Below are positions 8,301 through 14,780 of a DNA stretch of 16,004 bases, in pieces. The notes beneath the pieces were generated by a model. The model had not been told where the DNA came from, searched no databases, and saw only the letters and a program-made list of their open reading frames with translations. A program made the translations under genes and the position numbers. Origin of the DNA: DATKXO01 sp035528995 (lineage in GTDB: Bacteria > Planctomycetota > Phycisphaerae > UBA1845); contig DATKXO010000389.1 of NCBI GenBank assembly GCA_035528995.1, forward strand, positions 1-16,004. Reading direction: 5' to 3'. Each line of letters begins with the position of its first letter. Position 1 is the stretch's first letter.

Positions 8301-8696
8301 GGCGCCGGTGGCCTGGATGGTCGGCTCGTCGACCTCCTCGGGATAGCCGGTTACCTGCCGCAGCTTCTCGGAGACGTCCCGCAGGGCGACGTCCTTGTCC
8401 GTTCCGACGTAGAACTCGAGCGTGATCTCGGCCATGGCCTCGCGCGAGGTGGAGGTCATCTTCTTGAGGTTGCGGACGCCCTTGAGCTTCTCCTCCTGGC
8501 GGTCGACGATCTCGCGCTCGATCTCCTGCGGTGAAGCGCCCTCCCAGAACGTGTTGACCGTGACCAGCGGGCGGTCCACGTCGGGTGTGAGCTGAATCGG
8601 AATCCGAAAGATGCTCAGGATTCCGAACAGGACCATCAGGATGACGGCCACCGTGACCTTGACCGGGTTTTCAATGGCGAAGCGTATGATGCCCAT
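5325..8696 (-). CDS. RND efflux permease (HAE1/AcrB-like), inner membrane pump
   Basis: Proton-driven efflux pump subunit of 1123 residues, the usual size. Its start, 'MGIIRFAIENPVKV', is typical. The layout is the RND duplication: helix 1 (about 13-30), a periplasmic domain, a helix block (about 340-540), a second periplasmic domain, and a second helix block (about 900-1090). The TM4 motif reads 'GMVVDNAIVVLEN' with D405 (AcrB D407) present but N406 where AcrB has D408. The TM10 motif reads 'GIVVNNGILVV', with N996 at the place of AcrB K940. It is second in the operon, three bases after the adaptor stop, without a clear ribosome binding site of its own, so it is probably translationally coupled. 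The substrate cannot be read from sequence. No TolC-type outer membrane partner follows it. Confidence 0.95.
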   Translation of the reverse strand: MGIIRFAIENPVKVTVAVILMVLFGILSIFRIPIQLTPDVDRPLVTVNTFWEGASPQEIEREIVDRQEEKLKGVRNLKKMTSTSREAMAEITLEFYVGTDKDVALRDVSEKLRQVTGYPEEVDEPTIQATGAEMSATIAWIIFRGRPGEDVSNLKDLVEDDIKPILERAEDIARVDVYGGREREVQVVADAYKLAARKLSFRDLEQALRGHNDNISAGTISQGKRDFTYRTVGQYEQVEDVENTVVAYRDGGPVFVRDVAQVHNTFKRQYAFVKSSGDYVLALPARKETGANVMKAMAALKKQIDYCNKTILHPQGRGLTLTQVYDETTYIKSAIRLVRNNLLVGGTLAVIVLLVFLRSLSATGIVAFSIPISVISTFLAIAALGRNLNVVMLAGLAFAVGMVVDNAIVVLENIYRHRQLGKGAAEAALDGTREVWGAVLASTLTTMAVFLPVVFIEEEAGQLFRDIAIAIVCAVGLSLAVATTVIPTLASRTLRISRKLREAESHTGHTAALVGRIVAGMNRSWIARLALIAILVVLSVVGSAKLMPPTDYLPSGNRNLVFGFLNTPPGYSLDTFRKIAHAIEDGTAEDPHGLREYWDAQVGSPEEAALPPVMMQVQKDGETVAVQVPAPPIDSLFFVSWGGGCFMGATSKYEQRVKPLANVMAGAGGRVPGVMSFFFQASLFAGASGGNAVELDIRGDELDEVIATAGMLIQPIMERFGFPRPEPANFALGRPEVRIVTNREKAADLGLDVRDIGFIVAACVDGAFVGNFYDKGDEIDLKIHVKDTEGFTVQQVGQIPIYTPSERVVPLASAVNFVTTTAPQQINHIEEMPAVSLEVRPPEGMALETAMSILEDEIIAPMRAAGAIPPSVVTALAGTADKLVQTREALFGSWKGNSLAVDPDTGQRPLLISLANLFTSRGFLALLVTYLLMAALFESFLWPFVIIFTVPLATVGGFASLRIVHQWSLQNPVSPIQQLDVLTMLGFVILIGIVVNNGILVVHQALNNQRDYRMPWPEAIAESVRTRVRPIFMTAFTSIGGMLPLVLWPGAGSELYRGLGSVVIGGLLVSTLFTLFLVPAVLSVVVELREALARAFRRSTAPTVIGAPAPPKQPAAAGTTTRA

Positions 8697-8699
8697 GGT

Positions 8700-10001
8700 C
8701 TAGGACCCGGCTTTCGCATGCGGCGGGGGAGGGGACGCGGCTGATCGTTCGTTGGACCGGCGGTTGGGCAGCTCGAGCTTCTCGACGATCACCACCGGCG
8801 AGGGGAACAGGATGTTCTCATTGCCCTGGGTTACGATGCGCATGCCCGGAACGAGATTGCCCGAGGTGACCGCGATCCAGTCGCCGATGTCCACGCCGGT
8901 GGTGACAGGCATGGGCATGGCCATCAGGCTGTCCTGCTCCCGGCCCGGGGCCACCATGCAGACGTACTCGACGCCGGTGCGAGTGACCACGGCATCCTTG
9001 GGAACGGAGGGCGTCTTGGCCGGCGGACCGGCCTGGAGCGTGACACGGGCGAACATGCCGCCAGCCAACAGGTTCTCGGCGGGGTCGGGGGCCGACTCGG
9101 GCGGAGGCCCGTGGGGGCCGCCGTCACCGGGGGCGTTTTGGGCTGTCGGCGGTGGCGCGCCGGCGGAGGTAGGCTGGGCCACCGTGCGAGGCACCCGTTC
9201 ACCGTCCATCTCGACATACCCGGGGTTGGGCACGGCGATCTCGACGGGGAAGGTCCTGGCCGCCAGGTCGCCCTGCAAAATGATGTGCCGGACGTGCCCC
9301 TCAAAACGGTGATTCAGGGCCTCGATCATCACCGAGGCTCGCGCGCCGACGCGGACATAGGGGAGGGCGTCCTCGGGGACGTCAACCCGGACGAGTACGG
9401 TGCCCAAATCCGCCAGTTCCACTACATCCCCGCCCTCGCTGAGCCACTGTCCGACTTCCGTGTGGCGGGTGATGACAAAACCGGAGAAGGGTGCCCGGAT
9501 TTCGGTCTTGGCCAAGTCGCTCTCCAGGCGAGCGATGACGGCTGCCTGCTCGGAGACGGTGTGCCGGGCCAGGTCGTAGGCCGCCTGGGTGTCGTAGACT
9601 TCCTTCTCGGCCGCGTCCTCGCTGCCGTAGAGCCGCTGGATGCGCTGCTGCTCCAGCTCCCATTTGTGCAGGGTGGCCTGGAACCCCTTCTGTCGTTCGC
9701 GGGCCTCGGCCAGCCGCAGGGAAATCGTGTCGTTGTTCAGTTTGCAGAGGATTTCGCCGGCCCGTACGAAATCACCCTGGCGAGCCGGCATCTGCTCGAC
9801 CAGCCCACCGAACTCGGCGCCAAGGGTGCTGCGGGTGACGGGCTCGACGGTGCCCACCAGCGTGGTGCTGGCCGGCAGATCGCGCAGCTCGACGTTGGCG
9901 ACGGTGACCTTGGCGGGCCCGCCCCATTGGGCCGAGGCCGCCGGGCCGGTCAGCAGACAGGCGCAGCAGATTGTGGCGCACAGCGCTCGATGCAGGTTCA
10001 T
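8700..10001 (-). CDS. Periplasmic adaptor (membrane fusion) subunit of RND efflux pump
   Basis: HlyD/AcrA-type adaptor of 433 residues that links the RND pump to an outer membrane channel. The N-terminus is a signal peptide (cut predicted after ASA24). Although Cys-rich ('ICCAC'), it has no proper lipobox, so it is probably not a lipoprotein. The first lipoyl half is 'GTVEPVTRSTLGAEFGGLVE', followed by a helical hairpin (about 92-165). The second lipoyl half is 'KTEIRAPFSGFVITRHTEVG'. Beta-barrel and membrane-proximal domains follow. A Pro/Gly/Ala-rich stretch of about 35 residues (about 272-306) interrupts the barrel region. This is the first gene of the operon, behind a predicted TATAAT promoter. 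No strong Shine-Dalgarno sequence is visible before ATG 10001. Confidence 0.93.
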   Translation of the reverse strand: MNLHRALCATICCACLLTGPAASAQWGGPAKVTVANVELRDLPASTTLVGTVEPVTRSTLGAEFGGLVEQMPARQGDFVRAGEILCKLNNDTISLRLAEARERQKGFQATLHKWELEQQRIQRLYGSEDAAEKEVYDTQAAYDLARHTVSEQAAVIARLESDLAKTEIRAPFSGFVITRHTEVGQWLSEGGDVVELADLGTVLVRVDVPEDALPYVRVGARASVMIEALNHRFEGHVRHIILQGDLAARTFPVEIAVPNPGYVEMDGERVPRTVAQPTSAGAPPPTAQNAPGDGGPHGPPPESAPDPAENLLAGGMFARVTLQAGPPAKTPSVPKDAVVTRTGVEYVCMVAPGREQDSLMAMPMPVTTGVDIGDWIAVTSGNLVPGMRIVTQGNENILFPSPVVIVEKLELPNRRSNERSAASPPPPHAKAGS

Positions 10002-10060
10002 AGAGAGTCGAGACTTATCCTCGCCGGCAGGTCCACGCGGCGTTTATCGTTTCTTCGGCC

Positions 10061-10066
10061 ATTATA
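10061..10066 (-). promoter_or_regulatory. Predicted -10 box (TATAAT) of the efflux operon
   Basis: On the minus strand a perfect TATAAT stands 59 bases before the adaptor start. TTTTCA (complement of 10083-10088) at a 16-base spacing is a 4/6 match to a -35 box. Transcription would start about 50 bases before ATG 10001. Confidence 0.55.
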
Positions 10067-10324
10067 GGCACTTGCCCGACGTTGAAAACAGGGGCCGGGT
10101 GCAGAGCACCTGCCTGTCCATTCACCGCGGATTTACCGGTCCCAGGCCGCCGCGGGGGGCTCCGGTGGGAGTGTCGCCATGGCGAGCGAGGGGCGTTCAG
10201 CGGTCCCAGGGGGCTCACACCAGCCCTCGCTCTAGCATTTGCGGTGCCATGGCACGCCGACGGGCGGGCCGATTCTGTTGGATCTGATCAGACTGGGCAG
10301 CCCCGACGTGGGCGCATACGGCAG

Positions 10325-10352
10325 TTGCGGCGGCATGGGGTCATTGTATAAC
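10325..10352 (+). promoter_or_regulatory. Possible promoter of the comF-like gene
   Basis: TTGCGG (10325-10330), a 16-base spacer, then TATAAC (10347-10352). The -10 is good and the -35 keeps only TTG. It would give a leader of roughly 85 nt before ATG 10443. Confidence 0.35.
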
Positions 10353-10442
10353 CTGCCTCTCGGCGGCGGCTCGATGCTACTGGTCGGGGATCGTGTCGGC
10401 GCCCATCTTGGCCGGGCAACAGCATGGCGGTGGGACCGAGCC

Positions 10443-11186
10443 ATGATCCGATGGAGCACAATCGGGGCGGATGTGCTGGACCTGCTGTTTCCGCGGACGT
10501 GTCCGGCGTGCCAGGCGGCGGACGGCCTGGATGCCGACGGGCTTTGTGGGCATTGTCGCGATGAGTTGGCGGACGGCTTCAGGCGGAACTACTGCCGGCG
10601 GTGTGGCTCGACAGTTGGCCCGTATGCGACCGGCGATGGTCGCTGCCCGGCCTGTCGGGGTTTCTTCTGGCCCGTGGCGGGGGTGGTGCGGCTGGGGATG
10701 CACCAGGGGGTGCTGCGGGACCTGCTGCTGGAGTTGAAGTACGGCGGGCGCGATGAACTCGATCGGTTCTTCGGGCGACGTCTGGCTGAGGTGCTGACCG
10801 GCGCGTCCTGGTTTGAGGAGGTCGAGGCTCTGACGGCCGTGCCTACCTACTGGCGCCGGCACCTGTTCGGCCGTGCCTACGTCGCGACCGCCCTGGCTCG
10901 GGAACTCGGTCGAGCGACGGGCCTGCCCGATCCGGCGCTGCTGCGGCGGGTTCGTGGTGGGCCGTCGCAGATCGGTCTGACCCGGGCGCAGCGGGTCAAG
11001 AACGTGCGCGGTGCGTTCGGCCTGGCCCGCGGGGTGAAGCTGAATGGGGCCGTGGTCTGCCTGGTGGACGACGTGACCACCACCGGGGCGACGCTGCTGG
11101 AATGCGCCCGAATTCTCAAACGGGCCGGGGCCGCAAAAGTGTTTGCGGCGGTGGTGTGCAAGCAGCACGGGCTCGGCAGTCAGTGA
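10443..11186 (+). CDS. comF: ComF family protein (phosphoribosyltransferase-like)
   Basis: 247-residue ComF-type protein. The family links to DNA uptake in transformable bacteria but is widespread elsewhere with an unclear role. The N-terminus carries four CxxC pairs: C20/C23, C35/C38, C51/C54 and C68/C71, expected to bind zinc. The C-terminal phosphoribosyltransferase fold shows the PRPP loop 'CLVDDVTTTGATL' with D209-D210. I chose ATG 10443 because GGTGGGA (10429-10435) lies 7 bases upstream and the first Cys pair then sits near residue 20, as usual for ComF. The frame is open further upstream, but that would start before the predicted promoter. polA follows 153 bases later on the same strand. 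Confidence 0.9.
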   Translation: MIRWSTIGADVLDLLFPRTCPACQAADGLDADGLCGHCRDELADGFRRNYCRRCGSTVGPYATGDGRCPACRGFFWPVAGVVRLGMHQGVLRDLLLELKYGGRDELDRFFGRRLAEVLTGASWFEEVEALTAVPTYWRRHLFGRAYVATALARELGRATGLPDPALLRRVRGGPSQIGLTRAQRVKNVRGAFGLARGVKLNGAVVCLVDDVTTTGATLLECARILKRAGAAKVFAAVVCKQHGLGSQ

Positions 11187-11259
11187 CGGTTCTCCGAGCC
11201 GGCGCAGACGCTCGACGCAGGCTGTGGGCGCCGCAATAGCGTCCCCCGGCGGCGTCTGA

Positions 11260-11288
11260 TTGCACGCCGGGCGTGGGTGGCGTAGAGT
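11260..11288 (+). promoter_or_regulatory. Possible promoter of polA
   Basis: TTGCAC (11260-11265), a 17-base spacer and TAGAGT (11283-11288) lie in the 153-base gap between the comF-like gene and polA. Both boxes are partial matches. A bulged GC-rich hairpin (about 11245-11271) overlaps the -35 and might end the comF transcript. Confidence 0.3.
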
Positions 11289-11339
11289 CGGCCCATCCAC
11301 CGGCGGCCGGTGACCCGGCCCGTCCAGGCAGCCACGATC

Positions 11340-14087
11340 ATGGCCCATCCGAGTCTGTACATCATCGACGGGCACGCCCAGATCTACCGGTCCTACTACG
11401 CCCCTTTCCGCGACCTGACCAGCCCGTCGGGCGAGCCGACGCGGGCCACCTACGTCTTTTGCAGCTCGCTGTTCAACCTGATCCGGGAGCGCCGGCCGGA
11501 CTACCTGGTCATGGCCCTGGACACCAGCGACGAGACGGTCTTCCGGCGCGACATCGACCCGGACTACAAGGCCAACCGCGAGCCGCCGCCGGAAGACCTG
11601 CCGCCGCAGGCCGATCGGATCGTGTCGATCGTCGAGGCCATGGGCGTGCCCATCCTGCGCAAGCCGGGCTTCGAGGCCGACGACCTGATGGCCACGCTGG
11701 TCGAGCGGCTGGGCGACCGCGGGCTGGACATCTACCTGGTCAGCAAGGACAAGGACCTTGAACAACTCTTGTGCGACAAGCTGCCGGGCGGTGGGGCGGT
11801 GCGGCTGTACGACCCGGGGAAGGATCAGGTCACCGACTCGGCCGCCCTGCTGGAGACGAAGGGCTACGCGCCGGAACTGGCAGTCGAGATCCAGACGCTG
11901 ACCGGCGACAGCACGGACAACGTGCCCGGCGTGAAAGGCATCGGCGTCAAGACGGCGGCGAAGCTGATCGACAAGTACGGGTCGGCCGACGGCGTGCTGA
12001 AGAACGCCGACAAGCTGACGCCCAAGCAGAAGGAGAACGTCCTGGCGTTCGCCGAGCAGATGCCGATCACGCGGCAACTGGTCACGCTTCGGCGGGACGT
12101 GGAGTTCCCCTTTGACCCGGAGGCGGCCCGGTTCCCGGGCATTCCGGTGGATCGGGTCCGGCCGATCTTCGAGGAACTCGGGTTCGGTCGGCTGACCGAG
12201 CGGCTCGAATCGTTCCGTGAAGAGGGCATGGCGGCGAGCGTGGCGCCGAGGGCGGCCGAGGCTGCGGTTGCACCGACGGCCGGGGCCGACTATCGACTCG
12301 TCAACACGAAGGCGGCGCTGACGGCTCTGGCCAGGGACCTGTCGAAGCAGCCGGCGTTCGCGTTCGACACCGAGACCACCGCCCTGCGTCCGGTGGGAGC
12401 GGAGCTGGTGGGGCTGTCGTTCTCCTGGAAGGGGGGCACCGGCTGGTATGTGCCGGTCCGGTCGACGACGGGTGACACGCTGCCGGTGGACCTGGTGGTG
12501 AAGACGCTCGGGCCGGTCCTGACCGATGCGGCGATCAGGAAGGTCGGGCAGAACCTCAAGTACGATCTGGTGGTGCTGAAGCAGGTGGGGATCGAGGTGG
12601 CCGGCGTCTACTTCGATACCATGATCGCCAGCTTCGTGTTGGACCCCATGCGGCGATCGCACGGCATGAACGCCCTCTCGCGGGAGCTGCTCGACTACGA
12701 CCCCATCCCGATCAGCGACCTGATCGGCAAGGGCAAGGACCAGATCACCATCGACGAGGCGGACCTCGCAAGGGTCTGCGAATACGCGGCCGAGGACGCG
12801 GACGTCACCTGGCGGTTGTACGAGGTGCTGTCGAAGCAGATGGCCGGCTCGCCGTTCGAGAAGCTGTTCTACGAGACCGAGATGCCGCTGGTCGAGGTGC
12901 TGGCCGAGATGGAGCACAACGGCATCGCCCTGAATACCGACATCCTGGCCGGGATGAGCAACACGATGGCCCAGCGGATGAGCGAGCTGACCCGCGAGAT
13001 TCACGCCCACGCCGGGCACGAGTTCAACATCGACTCGACCAAGCAGTTGGCCAACGTGCTGTTCGACGAGCAGGGCCTGCCGGTGATCCGCAAGACCAAG
13101 ACCGGGCGCAGCACCGACGCCGACACCCTGGAGGCGCTGAAGCGCACGACCGACAGCCCCATCCCGCCGCTGGTGCTGGAATACCGCGAGCTGGCCAAGC
13201 TCAAGGGCACCTACGTGGACACGCTGCCGGAAATGATCTGCGAGCGCACCGGCCGCGTCCATGCGAGCTTCAATCAGACCGGGGCCGTCACCGGGCGACT
13301 GTCCAGCAGCGATCCGAACCTGCAGAACGTGCCGGTGCGCACCGAGGCCGGGCGGCAGATTCGGTCGGCCTTCGTGGTCGGCCTGAAGGATCACACGCTG
13401 CTGGTGGCCGACTACTCGCAGATCGAGCTGCGCGTGCTGGCCCACTTCTGCCAGGACGACAAGCTGATGGAGGCCTTCCGGACCGGGTTGGACATCCACG
13501 CGTTTGTGGCCGCCCAGGTCAACGGCGTGGCGATCGAGGAGGTGACGCGGGATCAACGGAGTCGGGCCAAGGCGGTCAACTTCGGGATCATCTACGGGCA
13601 GACGGCGTTCGGGCTGGCGCGGTCGCTGGACATCTCGCGGTCGGACGCCGAGTCGTTCATCGCGGAGTATTTCCTGCGGTATCCCAGGATTCGGCTGTTC
13701 ATCGACGAGTGCATCGACCGGGTCCGTAAGAAGGGCTACGCCGAGACGATCCTGGGTCGGCGCCGGCCGATCGAGGAGCTGCGCAGCCGCAACAAGCAGC
13801 GGGTGGCGTTCGGCGAGCGCATCGCGGTGAACACGGTGATCCAGGGCAGTGCGGCCGACCTGATCAAGAAGGCCATGATCGACATCCACCGGGCGATCAA
13901 GGAAGGCCGCCTACAGAGCAAGATGCTCCTCCAAGTCCACGACGAGCTGGTCTTCGAGACGCCGAAGCAGCGCGTGGAGGCCGAGACCCCGATTATTCGC
14001 GAGCTGATGACAACGGCCATCCCGCTGGACGTACCGATCGCCGTGGACATCGCCACGGGGCCGAATTGGCTGGAGAGCAAGGAGTAG
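11340..14087 (+). CDS. polA: DNA polymerase I with 5' nuclease, proofreading and polymerase domains
   Basis: Family A DNA polymerase for Okazaki fragment processing and repair. The product is 915 residues from ATG 11340. An earlier in-frame start at 11310 is possible, but homologues begin at 'SLYIIDGHAQIYRSYYA'. Residues 1-300 are the 5' nuclease (FEN) domain with 'DPDYKANR', 'FEADDLMA' and the helix-turn-helix 'GDSTDNVPGVKGIGVKTA'. The 3'-5' exonuclease appears active: D343-T-E345, 'QNLKYD' and 'YAAEDAD' are all kept. Polymerase motif A is 'ADYSQIELR' (D691), motif B is K744-x3-F748-G-x-x-Y752-G, and motif C is H867-D868-E869. Many bacterial PolI proteins have lost the proofreading residues; here they are intact. 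No strong Shine-Dalgarno sequence is visible. The next genes are convergent. Confidence 0.97.
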   Translation: MAHPSLYIIDGHAQIYRSYYAPFRDLTSPSGEPTRATYVFCSSLFNLIRERRPDYLVMALDTSDETVFRRDIDPDYKANREPPPEDLPPQADRIVSIVEAMGVPILRKPGFEADDLMATLVERLGDRGLDIYLVSKDKDLEQLLCDKLPGGGAVRLYDPGKDQVTDSAALLETKGYAPELAVEIQTLTGDSTDNVPGVKGIGVKTAAKLIDKYGSADGVLKNADKLTPKQKENVLAFAEQMPITRQLVTLRRDVEFPFDPEAARFPGIPVDRVRPIFEELGFGRLTERLESFREEGMAASVAPRAAEAAVAPTAGADYRLVNTKAALTALARDLSKQPAFAFDTETTALRPVGAELVGLSFSWKGGTGWYVPVRSTTGDTLPVDLVVKTLGPVLTDAAIRKVGQNLKYDLVVLKQVGIEVAGVYFDTMIASFVLDPMRRSHGMNALSRELLDYDPIPISDLIGKGKDQITIDEADLARVCEYAAEDADVTWRLYEVLSKQMAGSPFEKLFYETEMPLVEVLAEMEHNGIALNTDILAGMSNTMAQRMSELTREIHAHAGHEFNIDSTKQLANVLFDEQGLPVIRKTKTGRSTDADTLEALKRTTDSPIPPLVLEYRELAKLKGTYVDTLPEMICERTGRVHASFNQTGAVTGRLSSSDPNLQNVPVRTEAGRQIRSAFVVGLKDHTLLVADYSQIELRVLAHFCQDDKLMEAFRTGLDIHAFVAAQVNGVAIEEVTRDQRSRAKAVNFGIIYGQTAFGLARSLDISRSDAESFIAEYFLRYPRIRLFIDECIDRVRKKGYAETILGRRRPIEELRSRNKQRVAFGERIAVNTVIQGSAADLIKKAMIDIHRAIKEGRLQSKMLLQVHDELVFETPKQRVEAETPIIRELMTTAIPLDVPIAVDIATGPNWLESKE

Positions 14088-14114
14088 CAGCAGGTAGACG
14101 TAGACGCTGCCGAG

Positions 14115-14147
14115 AAACTAAACGACGCGAGCGAGCTACTTCGCGTC
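14115..14147 (-). terminator. Predicted terminator of the ATPase/DUF4276 operon
   Basis: GACGCGA (14124-14130) pairs perfectly with TCGCGTC (14141-14147) across a 10-base loop. Read on the minus strand, the stem is followed by GTTTAGTTTC. The loop contains the TAG stop codon of the DUF4276-type gene, so the hairpin overlaps the end of the coding region. It could also stop polA transcripts from the other side, although no T-run follows there. Confidence 0.5.
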
Positions 14148-14780
14148 AGAGGGTGCCACGTTGTCTGTCGGCTGGCGCGGCAACCTGGCCGCCAAGTCCC
14201 GGCAGAGCTTGTCGAAGGACGGACAGCGAGCCCGACATGTCGCCAGGTTCATTCGCGCCGTCATTCTTGGCTGGTCTACCGTCTCGCTGTACTTGGTGCC
14301 TCTGAAGTGATGTTCGATCCAGCCTTTGCCAACATTGGCATCTTCTGGTTCGGTCAGCGAGGGCTCTTCGCTTGATAGACTCAGATAATCCTGCAAGGAC
14401 TCCGCAGCCGCTACGAACCATGTTTCGTACTCAATCTTCGCGAGGACGCATGATACGTCAGCGTCAGACCGAGCCGCCTTCGCATGCTTCAGAAGTTCGG
14501 GCCCAAGCAGGCATGGCGCGTCATGGTTTGCGTCCAACAGCACGAGCACGAGCTTGGGGTCGCTTGCGACTTGGCCGCCTTGGAGTTTTCGCCACGCCAA
14601 CTGGACCGCGCCTCCCAGTTCCTGCTGCTGAACGAGTTTGGATCGGGGCCAGCGAATAGGGCGGAGCACTTCTAGATACTCGCCGCCGAGCAATTCCACC
14701 CAGATGCGCTGGAGCAAGGTGCGAATGGCTTCGACCTCGCCGTGTCCCTCGACAATTGGCGCAACGCGAAGTCGACTCAC
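14136..14780 (-). CDS. DUF4276-type TOPRIM-like protein, partner of the AAA ATPase
   Basis: 214-residue cytoplasmic protein. I recognise the motifs of the DUF4276 family, thought to have a TOPRIM-like fold: 'VEGHGEVEAI' with E11 near the N-terminus, 'LVLLDANHD' (D83, N85, D87), 'AKIEYETWFVAAAESL' (115-129), 'YSETVDQ' (164-170) and 'SFDKL' (188-192). TOPRIM proteins use a Glu and a DxD pair to bind metal for DNA or RNA cleavage. Here the second Asp of DxD reads Asn (N85), with D87 nearby. It starts with GTG at 14780, overlapping the ATPase stop by 4 bases (GTGA), so the two are translationally coupled. The likely role is effector or nuclease of a two-gene defence module; this is inference. The region is lower in GC than the neighbouring polA. 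Confidence 0.75.
   Translation of the reverse strand: MSRLRVAPIVEGHGEVEAIRTLLQRIWVELLGGEYLEVLRPIRWPRSKLVQQQELGGAVQLAWRKLQGGQVASDPKLVLVLLDANHDAPCLLGPELLKHAKAARSDADVSCVLAKIEYETWFVAAAESLQDYLSLSSEEPSLTEPEDANVGKGWIEHHFRGTKYSETVDQPRMTARMNLATCRARCPSFDKLCRDLAARLPRQPTDNVAPSDAK

Larger units (their letters stand above)
10002..10442. other. Divergent intergenic region with promoters and three palindromes
   Basis: 441 bases between the leftward efflux operon and the rightward comF-like gene. It holds the predicted efflux promoter (10061-10088) and a possible comF promoter (10325-10352). Three perfect palindromes lie between them: TCGCCATGGCGA (10174-10185), GTGCCATGGCAC (10244-10255) and TCTGATCAGA (10283-10292). 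The direct repeat CGGTCCCAGG is at 10137-10146 and 10201-10210. I see no convincing small gene or RNA. No regulator gene for the pump lies next to it. Confidence 0.5.

Noticed and set aside
10239..10442. Upstream extension of the comF-like gene
   Set aside because: It would add 68 residues before the usual ComF N-terminus and would start upstream of the predicted promoter.
10377..13889. Open reading frame of 1170 codons on the minus strand, opposite comF and polA
   Set aside because: It is antisense to two clear conserved genes. The product is a His/Arg/Gln/Pro-rich composition artefact typical of the reverse strand of GC-rich genes, with no recognisable domain.
14094..14105. Two tandem GTAGAC hexamers after polA
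   Set aside because: Too short and only two copies; could be chance, and I see no matching copy to suggest an attachment site.
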